Shown: piece by piece, positions 55,170 to 64,000 of the stretch
Layout: every line of letters starts with the position of its first letter
Numbering within the stretch: position 1 is the stretch's first letter
Assembly (NCBI GenBank): GCA_022559845.1
Contig: CM040126.1
Coordinates: forward strand, 140,810,064-140,874,063
DNA: 64,000 bases
Reading direction: 5' to 3'
Source of the DNA: Amorphophallus konjac
Taxonomy: Eukaryota > Streptophyta > Magnoliopsida > Alismatales > Araceae
The notes under the pieces: model-generated
Told to the model about the DNA's origin: nothing
What the model saw: the letters and a program-made list of their open reading frames with translations, nothing else
The model's database searches: none
Program-made: the position numbers and the translations under genes

Positions 55170-55588
55170 TCCCTTATGCTAGTTTAGCCAAATGCACCAA
55201 GGAGTGGGCTTAGAAGTTTAAAGGGGAGGAGGAGAGGAAATCTAAGGATTTAAGGATGGAAGGCGAGTCTTCCCGCCTTATGAAGAGGAGCATGCCTAGC
55301 AGCGAGATCATGTGACTTTTCGACCTCGAAGGTTATCTGAGTGGGATGATCCAGTCGCATATGGTAAGTTGATTTATTTCAAATTCTCCGCGCGAACTCT
55401 CTTTTCACTTCTTTTCCTTCCTTGTTTTCTTCCAGCCACACCCTCTTTTCCCAGGCCCGAGGAAGTTTTCCAAGGTGCCGTGACTTTCGAAACTGACCTC
55501 CAACATCTCCATCGACTTGAGGGCCATAATCACGAAGTGACATCTGCAAGGGCTCCTGATCCACGCCAAGCACTATGAGAAGATTTGC

Positions 55589-56248
55589 ATGGACTGGGCG
55601 GCTATGGGCGCATTGGTGGAGATCTGGCATCCCCAAACCAACACTTTCATCTTCCCTACCTTCGAGACGACCATCCTCCTCGAAGAGGTGGAACTTCTGC
55701 TCGGACTGAAGAAATTCAAGAGTGACAGGAGGATAAAGGTCATGCGGATGCTGACAAGGGTGACTTTCGAGAGTGTCCTCGGAAGCTTCATGCCGCCTGG
55801 TGCTGCGAGGAAGGTCCAGACTCAAAAGGGAATTGATCTGCAAAAGCTCGCGGAATGGGTCATGGACGCCCTGAGAGGGTCACCGGACGATGACCACTTG
55901 GAAGGAATCATGAAATGGTTTACCATCTGTTTGGCGGGTGCTCTCATGTTCCCTTATACCGACAACATAGTGGAGGAGGACCAATTGAGTGCCATCTGCG
56001 GGATTTGGAGTGGAAAGAGGGTGGGACCCACCGTCCTTGCCTACCTTTACAATGGCCTTACTGCCTCCAGCATGGGTAAGCCTCCTTTCGGTTGCGCACT
56101 TCTTCTGAATTGCTGGATTGATTTGCACTTCAAATTTGACCACCGCGAGGGGATGCCAACTGCTTCGAAGCTCTTTCAACAAAGTCCCCTTTATCACATA
56201 GCCGATGTGTTAGGCTTTGGTGGTACCATAGCGAACTGTGTTCAGTGA
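55589..56248 (+). CDS. PMD-superfamily (DUF7745-like) protein fragment
   Basis: 219 codons from the first in-frame ATG (MDWAAMGALVEIWHP). The frame is open upstream only to a TGA near 55537, so the true N-terminus is on another exon or lost. LVEIWHPQTNTFIFPTF, EEVELLLGLKK, ICLAGALMFPYTDNIVEEDQL and ALLLNCWIDLHF follow the order of the plant mobile domain-like family DUF7745 (known in plant genomes, often next to transposons). The match is from recall and pattern only. After TGA at 56246 similar sequence continues in other frames, so the copy is probably broken. Function is unknown; PMD proteins as a group are linked to transposon silencing and to captured genes in Mutator-like elements. Confidence 0.6.
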   Translation: MDWAAMGALVEIWHPQTNTFIFPTFETTILLEEVELLLGLKKFKSDRRIKVMRMLTRVTFESVLGSFMPPGAARKVQTQKGIDLQKLAEWVMDALRGSPDDDHLEGIMKWFTICLAGALMFPYTDNIVEEDQLSAICGIWSGKRVGPTVLAYLYNGLTASSMGKPPFGCALLLNCWIDLHFKFDHREGMPTASKLFQQSPLYHIADVLGFGGTIANCVQ

Positions 56249-56367
56249 CTGAGGAAACGTGAAGACTAGCGGTCTCACTTCAGAACCATGACGCAAAGCT
56301 TTTTCACTTGTGCACCGGCATGCCTACTCTCACGTGAACTCCTCACAAGGTCTTCTCCTGGAGCTGA

Positions 56368-56658
56368 ACTCCAACTGATCGGCACGACGAGTTTGTTCTT
56401 TATAACACGCATCGGTGCTGCATACAAATCGGCATTCCACGCCACTTGTTCCCACTACTAACCGGCATCGTTCCTTTGAAGAAGAGGGAGTTGGGCATGG
56501 AAGCGGATGCGAAGGAAGCGAAGGCCATTAAAGCACCATGGAAGACAAGTGTTGCGGGAAAGGCATTAGCGCATGTGGAGGAAGAATGCGAGCTGTGGAG
56601 GGCTTATGTAACCGAACTGGGGAAGTTAAGGCCTAAAGCGCCTAAGCCCCTAATGTAG
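56368..56658 (+). pseudogene. C-terminal remnant of the DUF7745-like frame
   Basis: Open frame containing DEFVLYNTHRCCIQIGIP, then an alanine- and lysine-rich tail (ADAKEAKAIKAPWKTS) and KLRPKAPKPLM before TAG. It is probably the end of the same gene, separated by frame changes at 56249-56367. Confidence 0.45.
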
Positions 56659-56808
56659 CTCACCCTGTTGCTTTAATGGAATAAACGCGAAGTCAGACAT
56701 TTTTGGACCATTGTTCCCCATTGTTATTATATTTTTTTCTTTTCTTCTTCTTTTTTTTATTTTTTTCTTCTTATTTATTCATATTATATATATATATATA
56801 TTTTAATG

Positions 56809-57150
56809 GGGGCGTCCAGGGGCCTGGACGCCCTAATATTTTCACTCTTTTTTTATTTTATTTTTTTATTTATGGGGGAGTCCAAGCGCTTGGACGCCCC
56901 AATATTTTTTAGATTTTTTTTAATTAATGATATTATAGGGGGCGTCCAGGAACCTGGAAGCCCCAATATTTTATTTTTTTTATTTATTTATGATTTTTTT
57001 ATTTATGGGGCGTCCAAGCACCTGGACGCCCCAATATTTTTTAGATTTTTTTTTAATTAATGTTTTTATAGGGGCGTCCTTGGACCTAGACGCCCCAATA
57101 TTTTCTTTTTTTATTATTTATTTATGGGGGCGTCCAGGCGCCTGGACGCC
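56809..57150. repeat. Palindrome cluster 2 (GGGGCGTCCA...TGGACGCCCC), six units
   Basis: Units at 56809, 56874, 56937, 57005, 57070 and 57125, almost evenly spaced (about 65 bp) with T-rich spacers. Unit 56874 has CCAAGCGCTTGG where unit 57125 has CCAGGCGCCTGG, a paired change that keeps the stem. The cluster ends 20 bp before the PMD TATA box. Confidence 0.9.
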
Positions 57151-57168
57151 CCAAAAAAAGTTGAATTT

Positions 57169-57178
57169 CTATAAAAGG
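57169..57178 (+). promoter_or_regulatory. TATA box of the PMD gene
   Basis: CTATAAAAGG, 79 bp before the ATG at 57257 and directly after palindrome cluster 2. Confidence 0.65.
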
Positions 57179-57256
57179 GCGGCTTCGCCCCCTTTTCTCT
57201 TTCCCTGTTCATTCCAACGACCCATTCTACCCTGAACAACACATTCTCTGTTCTTA

Positions 57257-58262
57257 ATGGAGCAAGGAGGCCCGAGCCAAGGTGCAGAGAAGCGGAAACG
57301 ACTTGCTCGTCGACCGAGGAGGTCAAGGGATCACGCACAGAGGGCTGCAGTAGAGGAGGAGGCCGTCATGGAAGAGGAGGCACCTCCCTTGGCCATGGAG
57401 AGTCCTGAGGGCCCCGACGATGCGGGAGAGGATGAGCATGATTCGGTAAGTGCCTCAGAACTTCTCCATTGCATTATTGTGTGATTTCATGCATGAAATG
57501 GGTGAGAGATGGCGTTCAGGAGGGAGGTGGGTGTGAGAGGAGGAGACCGTTTGAGGCGTCCAACCTAGTGGACGCCTCCATGTTTTTTATACTTTTTTAT
57601 TTTATGTATTTTTTTACGTTATTTTTACAGAATTAATAAAATAAAAAAAGATAAATGTATAGAGGCGTCCAGGACCCTGGATGCCTCAAATAATTTATTA
57701 TTATTATTATTTTGTTATTATTTTTGGATTTTTTTTTTGGATTTAAAAAAGGGATAGACAGGCGTCTAGGCCCCTGGACGCCTCAAAACATTTTGTGTTT
57801 TTTTTTTCATTTTTTTTTTGTTTTGTTTTTGTTATTTATTTTTTTGTTGTTATTATGTTCATTAATTACAGCCTTATTTTTACTGATGTGATTTTTGTGT
57901 TTGTTCTTTGTGGTGTGCAGGGCGTGATGAAGAGCCGGATCAGCTGGTCCTTGATAGTCACAGCGTACCGGGGGCTACCGGACTTCCAGAGGGTGCGGGT
58001 GGACGCCATGGGATTCGGGGCGTTCCTAAGGATTGAGCCCTTCCGGCTTGACCTTCCCCTTATCCAGGCGTTGAGGGAGCGGTGGCACACGCCGAGTCGA
58101 GCGTTCCTGATGCCCTGGGGGCATATGGTGCCGACACTAGAGGACGTAGCTCGGATCACCGAGCTACGAGTGGACGGAGAGGCGGTTAGCGGGGTCACCT
58201 ACCCCGATGTTGACACCTGGAAAATGAACAAGGGTGGAAGCACAATTGAAAAGAGGGTCTGA
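57257..58262 (+). CDS. Plant mobile domain (PMD) protein, two exons, truncated by an LTR
   Basis: Exon 1 (57257-57445, 63 codons, MEQGGPSQGAEKRKR) gives a basic patch (KRKRLARRPRRSR, a possible nuclear localisation signal) and an acidic tail ending GEDEHDS. The donor is GTAAGT at 57446 and the acceptor GTGCAG at 57915-57920, phase 0. Exon 2 (57921 on) gives GVMKSRISWSLIVTAYRG, LDLPLIQALRERWHT, AFLMPWGHMVPTLEDVARI and LRVDGEAVSGVTYP, the conserved start of the aminotransferase-like plant mobile domain found in MAIN/MAIL-type proteins. The domain breaks at VDTW (58217). The last 15 codons to TGA at 58262 come from the inserted LTR. The family is usually over 400 residues and this copy gives 176. 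The intron holds three palindromes like those in the promoter. Whether it is a host gene or one captured by a transposon is open. Confidence 0.7.
57551..57785. repeat. Palindrome cluster 3, inside the PMD intron (three units)
   Basis: Units at 57551 (GAGGCGTCCA...TGGACGCCTC), 57662 and 57759, with the GAGGCG/CGCCTC arm of cluster 1, not the GGGGCG arm of cluster 2. They lie in an otherwise T-rich 475-bp intron. Confidence 0.85.
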
Positions 58263-58289
58263 CCAACAGTGAAAGACCAATGATGAAAC

Positions 58290-58680
58290 TCGTCAACCAT
58301 TCACCCGGCTAAAGCCCTTGTCGGCCAAAGCTGATGTCCGGTGTCGATGTCATTCAGACGGCAGCGCCGATAAAGTCGCAGTCACTCGACTGATGAGACC
58401 TCCCAACCCTTTAAGAAGAGCTGTACTACTGCTTCGTCTAAGAATCCATGGATGATATGTCAGGGTAAGCCAGATGTCAGCTTACTGATGGATGTAATAT
58501 GAGATAAAGATGAAGCCAGCACCGGCAGATAAAGATTGTCAGGGCTCCTACAAAGTTAGAACAGAAGAGCAATCCTCTCCACAGATCACACACCCGGCCG
58601 AAGTCTGTCAGACTGAAGCTGATGTCCGGTCTTGTCACCGCTCAGATGATAATGCCGATAAAACATACCCAGTTTTGTCG
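58290..58680 (+). repeat. Direct repeat in the Tat-2 LTR U3 (CCGGCYRAAG...GCCGATAAA)
   Basis: Two diverged copies of about 85 bp, at about 58300-58375 and 58593-58665. Both run CACCCGGC...AAGCTGATGTCCGGT...CAGAYGRYARYGCCGATAAA. Confidence 0.6.
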
Positions 58681-58988
58681 TCATTTAGACGGCAATACTG
58701 ATTAAACCTTAGTGAGTTCACTGATCAAGCCTCAAGACGATCTCAACAAAGGCATGTCTCTACTAAAGGTGGGCCTTATTCGGTTCTGATGAAGATTAAT
58801 TCAAAAGAAAGCATAAAGAGAAGCCTAAGGCACGTATGAGGCCTGAAGGCACTAGATGGGCCGGTCATTTGGGCTCCTATTAATGGCGCCGGGAGCCTCA
58901 ACAGGGGGCGACTTATCGCGCCGGGAGATGTCTCGAATGGAACAAGCCGCACCGACTGCCCTCCACCGAGAGGATAGAGGGATGAGAG

Positions 58989-58998
58989 CTATAAAAGC
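58989..58998 (+). promoter_or_regulatory. TATA box of the Tat-2 LTR
   Basis: CTATAAAAGC, preceded by two GGCGCCGGGA/GCGCCGGGAG sites at 58885-58930. Confidence 0.6.
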
Positions 58999-60033
58999 AA
59001 ACCCTCTTTGAAATGGGGAAGGGATCGGAAGCCGGGCCATCGATCAAAAAGAAAGAAAAGAGAAGAGACCAGAGAGAGAGAGAGCCTCCTCCGCTGAAAA
59101 AGAAAGAGAGAAGAGACTGATCCCCAGGGAAGAAGCTCCAGGTGGGCATCCGGGGGAGGGAGAGGAGTCAATGCTCCGCCCTCCCCCCCCCATGTTTTCT
59201 TGTCTTCTGCTTTATGTAATCGTTTCAAGCTTTATCTTGATTCATGCGATGTAGCCGAGATATCTCGGCATCTGTTTGTTCCCCTTCCCCTCACTCCTGC
59301 CTTGTAATCGGCTTGAGTATTAGAGTGGTGTATGGTCTGGGCTTTCCCACTGTGTGTCTTCCCCGATGGGCATCGCCAAACGAATGGATATATATGTATG
59401 GTGGGCTATAGTTTAAGCCTGATTTTTGCTTCCTCTGAAACTCTATTGCCCTTCCCCGCGTTCTCTGTAAATCAGCTACATGATAATCCGATTTACCTGT
59501 TTCTTCTCTCTACTTCTTAGCACCATCAGTGCTCAGCCCAGAGCCGGGGACAGACTATCCCTTGGCTGCTGGGATGAAGCTGTGTCATACAATGGTCAAG
59601 CTTGAGAAACTCCGGGGTTCTAAGCGTGCGTGCTTCATCCGTCGATGTCATCTAAGTCGCCTCTGGGGCCAGAGACAGTCATCTCTTGGCTCCCAGGGCG
59701 ACGAATGACCAGATCAAGTATGTCCCCAAGCTCTGCGTGACAATGGCGATGGACAGGGGCATTCAGACTCCGGCTTCCCAGATGCCTCTTGAACCCTAAT
59801 ACTCCTTTGAATTCTAGACCTAATCCAACTCAGAGTGGATGCCTTGAGCAGTCTAGAGCCCATAGAATCCGTCAGTTTCTGCCCAAACCACCATTAAAAC
59901 CAAAAAACAGAGTACCGTAAAACCCTGAACCCCTCTCGGTGCCCTCACCATTTCGGCCTCCAGAACAGTGAAACGGATGAACAGCCCTCGGCGCGGGTCT
60001 TCCCGCGTCGATAACCCTATTCCTCCCTTTGGC

Positions 60034-60273
60034 ATTCGCTTCCCGGCGCACCGAACAGTAGCCCAGGAGGTTTCCTCCCGGCGCGAAGCTTCCTACGCCG
60101 AGATCCCTTTGGCATGCGCTTCCCGGCGCACCGAACAGCAACCTAGGAGGTTTCCTCCCGGCGCGATGCTTCCTGCACCGAGAGTTCCTTGGCATCTGCT
60201 TCCCGGCGCACCCAATAGTAACCCCTGAAGGACTCTTCCCGGCGCGGTGATTTTGGCGCCGGGAACCCCCCTT
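60034..60273 (+). repeat. 80-bp tandem repeat, three copies
   Basis: CTTCCCGGCGCACC recurs at 60040, 60120 and 60200, exactly 80 bp apart. Each unit also holds CTCCCGGCGCG, so GGCGCC-type half-sites come every 30-40 bp. The last copy ends in GGCGCCGGGAACC. Confidence 0.85.
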
Positions 60274-60967
60274 TTTTTAAGCCAAAAAACCTCTCTCAAA
60301 TCTTTAAGCCCTGGCTACTATTAAAAAAACCCTAAAAATACCCTCGTGAGCTGCTCAACAGAACCCCACTCTCTGTCAAGGGATGCCTTCGGCCGTCATA
60401 TGCACCTCTGGGACGACAACTAGTGGGAGTAACTCCCCTTTTTCTACGTGGTTTCTCGAACTTGATCGGCTTTTGTAAACCTTAAGACCAAGGAAGCTCT
60501 GCCACTGCATAAGCTTCTACAGTCACAAAAGGTATATCAATATATTGCTCCAAGCACACACGGGCGCCAAGGGTTCCATACCCCTCTATTTCTTGGCTTT
60601 CACCCCGACATTCAGTGGGTGATCGTCTATCATTCTCTGGCAAATGTTAAGTCCAGGGGAGATGCTGTCAGAATTCTCCCAGGATGCCTGAGATGACATG
60701 AAACTCATCCTCGGGACCTTATCTATCAGTGGTGACAGAGGCTCCCTATACCTTATTGTTCCCCGCCCAATCTTTCTATGTTCCCGACCTTCCTTGGAAC
60801 CTATACCGAAACAGATTGAAGTCCAGTGAGTTGAGCCATTCTGATGCCCCAGGGCCTACTTGCCTCTACCCTAACCAACATGAAACCCAAAACAGAGCAT
60901 CGCAAGCTCTGATTCTCGTCCCGGCGCCTTCGTGCCTCTCGGCTTGGCCTACAGTGAACCGGATGAA

Positions 60968-61165
60968 CAGCTCCCGGCGCCACTCCTTCAGGCGCCGAGA
61001 ACCCCCAGGTACATCTCCTTCCCTGGGCACCGGGAGCCCCCATACCCTGGCCTTCTTCCCTGTGCGCCGGGAACCCTCTTTGCATCCTCATGCGCCGAGA
61101 ACTTAACCCCCTTTGCATCCTCATGCGCCGAGAACCTAACCCACTGGCATTCTTCTGGCGCCAGG
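60968..61165 (+). repeat. GCGCCGGGAACC-type unit array
   Basis: About seven sites of GCGCCGRGAACC or a variant at 25-45 bp spacing, two of them in an identical TGCATCCTCATGCGCCGAGA context (61080 and 61116). Confidence 0.7.
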
Positions 61166-62035
61166 AACCTGTATGCACACCCAATCTGCCCCAGGAGCCT
61201 ATTCCTACATACAATTGAAACCCCCCCCATTACTTCAACTCAGTTCAGCCGGGGATGCCCATGAGTCATCATATCTGGTTCGGGGACAAATTTAAAAGGA
61301 AACTAGATCCCCTTATCCTCCGCCATCGGATTTATAAACGACCCCTTTTGCTCGTGTGGATTCTGTCACTGCATGAGTCCCGCTAGCTTTCCGAAGGGGA
61401 GATCACATATTACCCTATAGTCCGTATATATGGATCGAGAGGCTCGACCTCTTTCTTTCTCTCGGCTTTCACCTCGACACTCCGTGGGTGATAGCCTATT
61501 TCCCCTTGGGCATAATCCAGATTAAGGGGAAATGCTGTCAAAAGGTTGATCGATGCCGTGAACCTCCATCGCTGTCATGGCTCAGCCTGTCCGTGATTGA
61601 TATCCTCCTTTCCCTCTTTCCCCCAAGTCTAGTCGTTTCGAACCGCCGGTTCAGCGTTATAGTCTGTTTCCGTGATTGATGTCATTATCCTACCCGCCTC
61701 CCTGGCCCTGGTATGAAGTTTAAAATTAAATATGTGAACATCTGTTCGTCTTTCGAGGCCTCCTATTTCGGCGTTTAATCAAGGGTTGTCCTTCCTAGGA
61801 AGGGCGTAATTAACGTCATAACCTTTATGGTATGACGGACTTCTGGTCCCGACTCGGACCTCACAATCGACTGACCACGTCAGATCGAGCGCACAATGAA
61901 ATCGTCATGCATGTGACTGGCACGCCAATAAATCCACCGATAGAATATAAATAAATAAACAAATAAATAAAATAAATAAGAAGATAAAAAAAGAAAAAAA
62001 AGAGAGAAAGAAAAAGAAGCCGCGTTCCACAAGTC

Positions 62036-62053
62036 TGGCACGCCCGGTGGGAC
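62036..62053 (+). other. Primer-binding site of the second Tat-like element
   Basis: TGGCACGCCCGGTGGGAC, a form commonly found directly after the 5-prime LTR of Tat-type elements, six bases after the inferred LTR end. Confidence 0.7.
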
Positions 62054-62150
62054 CTGAGTCTCCCTTCATCTCTACGCCAAAATAGGAGGCCCCGCGGGCC
62101 CCCCCTCAAAATTCTGATTCCGTATGCTTCCTTATTTTCAGGAAACTGCA

Positions 62151-64000
62151 ATGACGACTCAAATCGCGCCTGTATGCTTCGACAAGCAACCGGTGGACAT
62201 GCATGTCCAGGAGGGGTACCTGGCGGTACCACTGGCGTTCGGTTCGTTTCCCCCAGCTGTCGGGCTGCCCAACTGCTTGGGCGTTGTATACACCGACCTT
62301 CTACAGGTCGATAACGAGGAGCAAGGCACTGCTGCAAGCGCCCCGGTGAAGACCGCTGACCGCAAGGATGGCTTACCGAAGAAAACGGCCCCCACGGCCG
62401 TCGCCTGCTACGTCCATCATGTCTAGAAAAGAGACATGGTCCCCACTGCTGCCCAGAAGGGGAAGAAAACCAACCGGAGGAGCCGGTCTATCGCTGTTGA
62501 TCGTCGCCTTTCCAATTCCGGAAAGACGATAATGATGGGTGCTATTAGGGCGAACCTTGACGGTCGTCCCAGGGGAGTCCGGCCGGACAGAATTGTCCCA
62601 ACCATCCCAACTAACAACAAATTCCAGGTTTTGGCCACTAGGAGGGCCAACTGGGAGGCTGCTGAAAAGAAGCCGCTAGCGCCCAAGCCAGCAAAATACA
62701 AACAGGTCTGGCGACCGAAGAGGATCCAAAGCTGGGCCCCAGCTGAAGACAGAGAGAACCTTACTGATGTCACTGTTGCCCGCCTCAGAGCAGGGGGCAG
62801 AAGGGAGGCGAAGAAAGATGAAAGAAATGCTACTGCTGTCTACCCCAGGACCCGGGGGAGGAGAGATGAGATTGAGGGTCAGGAAAGAGATATGACTACT
62901 GTTCGCCCCATGACGAGGGGCAGAAGATACGAAACCAGGGAAAACTTCACCACCACCCATCCCATGGCCAGGGGCAAGAGATGGGAAGAGAAGATCCACA
63001 ATGCTGCTGCCAACCGCTGTCAAGTTGGCAATATGAGAAGAAGTGAACCAGTCACTATGGTTACTGCAAGAAGATCAGGAGCCTGTGCCAGACAGGCTGA
63101 TATCTTCAAATATCCCAGGGCCGAGCATCTGAATGCTCGGGTGACAAGACTGGCCTGGCAACAAAAGGGCCAGGACAGACTGATGCTCCAACCTGAGCCG
63201 CAAAGGCGCGACCCAGAGGAGACAAAGCAAGTAGTCCAAGACTACTTCCACTACCTAGGGAGCTCTGCCCTAGGTCAGCAAAGACTATCCCGTGCCTTGG
63301 GCACCAGGGATGATGAAGAAGAAGAAACCTTTCAAGAAATGATGATCGGAGCCTCCTCCTCCGATTCGAATGACTATGAAGAAGGCCTCAGGGCCAGATA
63401 TAATGAAGAAGACCTGCACGGGGAAGAAGACAAAGAAAGAATATCGGTCTTTGACCGGCTCAGATATCCTAGCCAAATAAAAAGAAAGGTCTACAGGCGA
63501 AAAGGAAAGATGCAAATCTTCGCCTGCAACATGGCTGGACTGGCCAGGGGGCAAGATATACTACCAACTCAGCCAGATGAATTGCTCAGGCTGGCAACTA
63601 GACCTGGTCCTGTCACAAGAAGAGGCCAGGCCGCAAAGGATAAAATGAAAATTGATGATGAAGCCCGCAGGATTACCACTATGACAGTTAATGTGGTAAC
63701 AACAGAAGATGGAGATAACCCCTTCGTTGATGATGCTGAAGGGACTTCTGAAGATATACAAATCCCATCAACCATGGATCCCATGATCCAGATGATGTTC
63801 AGAAGATACCAACAGGAGATAAATGCTCTCCGAAGACAGCTCAATGAGAGACAGGAAGCTACATCAGTCTCAAAGCAAGCTGAACCTGTGGGGCAGACAT
63901 CCAGCTCAGCAGAGACGGCTATTCCAGCTAACCCCCTCCTAGCTGATAAGGGCAAAGCACCAAGCCAACCTGTTCCACAGCAGACAGTGGCTCAGCCCTC
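62151..64000 (+). pseudogene. Long arginine-rich ORF of the Tat-like element (partial), one amber codon
   Basis: Open from an ATG at 62124/62151 (MTTQIAPVCFDKQ) to the window edge except for TAG at 62424-62426. The frame continues at once (KRDMVPTAAQKGKK) and stays open for more than 520 further codons. Its position directly after the PBS suggests gag or the extra ORF1 that Ogre/Tat elements carry upstream of gag. No gag core or knuckle is seen before the edge. Visible parts are a basic N-terminal region, a block of four or five imperfect 18-22 residue repeats (PRTRGRRDE, RPMTRGRRYE, HPMARGKRWE; 62760-63010), an acidic stretch (EEEETFQEMM) and a helix with a heptad-like pattern (YQQEINALRRQLNER, about 63810). 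TTTTCAG at 62134-62140 could be a splice acceptor. It may be a pseudogene or a natural readthrough ORF. Confidence 0.6.

Larger units (their letters stand above)
59950..61565 (+). repeat. Imperfect direct duplication of about 0.9 kb in the Tat-2 LTR
   Basis: ACAGTGAAACGGATGAACAGC at about 59964 matches ACAGTGAACCGGATGAACAGC at about 60951. GGCTTTCACCCCGACATTCAG (about 60596) matches GGCTTTCACCTCGACACTCCG (about 61464). The offset is 870-990 bp because the two copies hold different numbers of GGCGCC units. Confidence 0.75.
58218..62029 (+). mobile_element. 5-prime LTR of a second Tat-like gypsy element (about 3.8 kb)
   Basis: The right end is fixed by the PBS at 62036. The left end is inferred from the sudden loss of PMD coding at 58217 and from the terminal inverted repeat TGGAA (58218) / TTCCA (62025-62029). 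ACACC (58213-58217) would be the target duplication; its partner is outside the window. A TATA box lies at 58989. It contains GGCGCCGGGA motifs on both sides of the TATA box, an 80-bp tandem repeat and a 0.9-kb duplication. No gene is supported; the arginine-rich short frames are translations of the repeats. Confidence 0.6.

Noticed and set aside
53365..57785. Palindromes as bacterial rho-independent terminators
   Set aside because: T-rich spacers follow hairpins, but the context is plant (introns, TATA boxes, retrotransposons) and units lie in promoters and an intron.
59853..60299. Arginine/glycine-rich minus frames in the Tat-2 LTR
   Set aside because: Translation of the 80-bp GGCGCC repeats; no homology and inside an LTR.

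Overview
The window is plant nuclear DNA, from an angiosperm and probably a eudicot. It is almost entirely LTR retrotransposons stacked inside one another, with the 5-prime part of one small host-type or captured gene near the right end. I see no rRNA, tRNA, CRISPR array or bacterial-type operon. The evidence is the SIRE/Maximus-type Ty1/copia signatures, Athila- and Tat-type Ty3/gypsy polyproteins, plant primer-binding sites, GT-AG introns and plant mobile domain (PMD) proteins. The species cannot be named from this.

Layout, from the outermost element inwards. A decayed Tat-type gypsy element on the minus strand holds the left two thirds: pol at 33470-34348, gag at 37993-39688, PBS at 39707-39723, and a 5-prime LTR starting at 39726. 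(i) Its gag/pol junction is cut by a plus-strand solo LTR of 3634 bp (34354-37987, target-site duplication TGACA). (ii) Its RT is cut at 33470 by a minus-strand gypsy LTR that runs past the window start (33361-33469, 3414-6218, 1-132). That LTR carries a related solo LTR of 3281 bp (133-3413, TSD ATGAC) and a SIRE-type copia array (6219-33360). (iii) The SIRE array reads LTR - gag-pol - ORF3 - LTR - gag-pol and lacks its last LTR. Its second gag-pol is split by an 11,004-bp non-autonomous copia element (8646-19649, TSD GAGTT, two 2991-bp LTRs). That element encodes only a Gag-like protein with seven zinc-knuckle repeats and no pol. (iv) The Tat 5-prime LTR is cut by a complete but dead Athila-type gypsy element (40128-51807, TSD GACAG, 2.0-kb LTRs, tRNA-Asp primer site).

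From 51.8 kb rightwards come an 86-bp minisatellite and two PMD-superfamily reading frames. One is DUF7745-like (55.6-56.7 kb). The other is a two-exon gene with a TATA box (57.2-58.2 kb). Three clusters of imperfect palindromes (GGCGTCCAGG...CCTGGACGCC) lie around them, including inside the intron. The second gene is broken by the 3.8-kb LTR of another Tat-like element (58218-62029), whose PBS and long arginine-rich reading frame run off the right edge.

The most striking non-coding signal is that the LTRs of at least six different families, plus the PMD promoters, each carry a dense array of their own short GC-rich dyad or oligomer. Several of these arrays lie just upstream of a TATA box. 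The most unusual coding signal is the knuckle-expanded, pol-less Gag element. Its neighbour SIRE copies have complementary defects: one has a mostly open pol but broken Gag knuckles, the other intact knuckles but a shattered pol.
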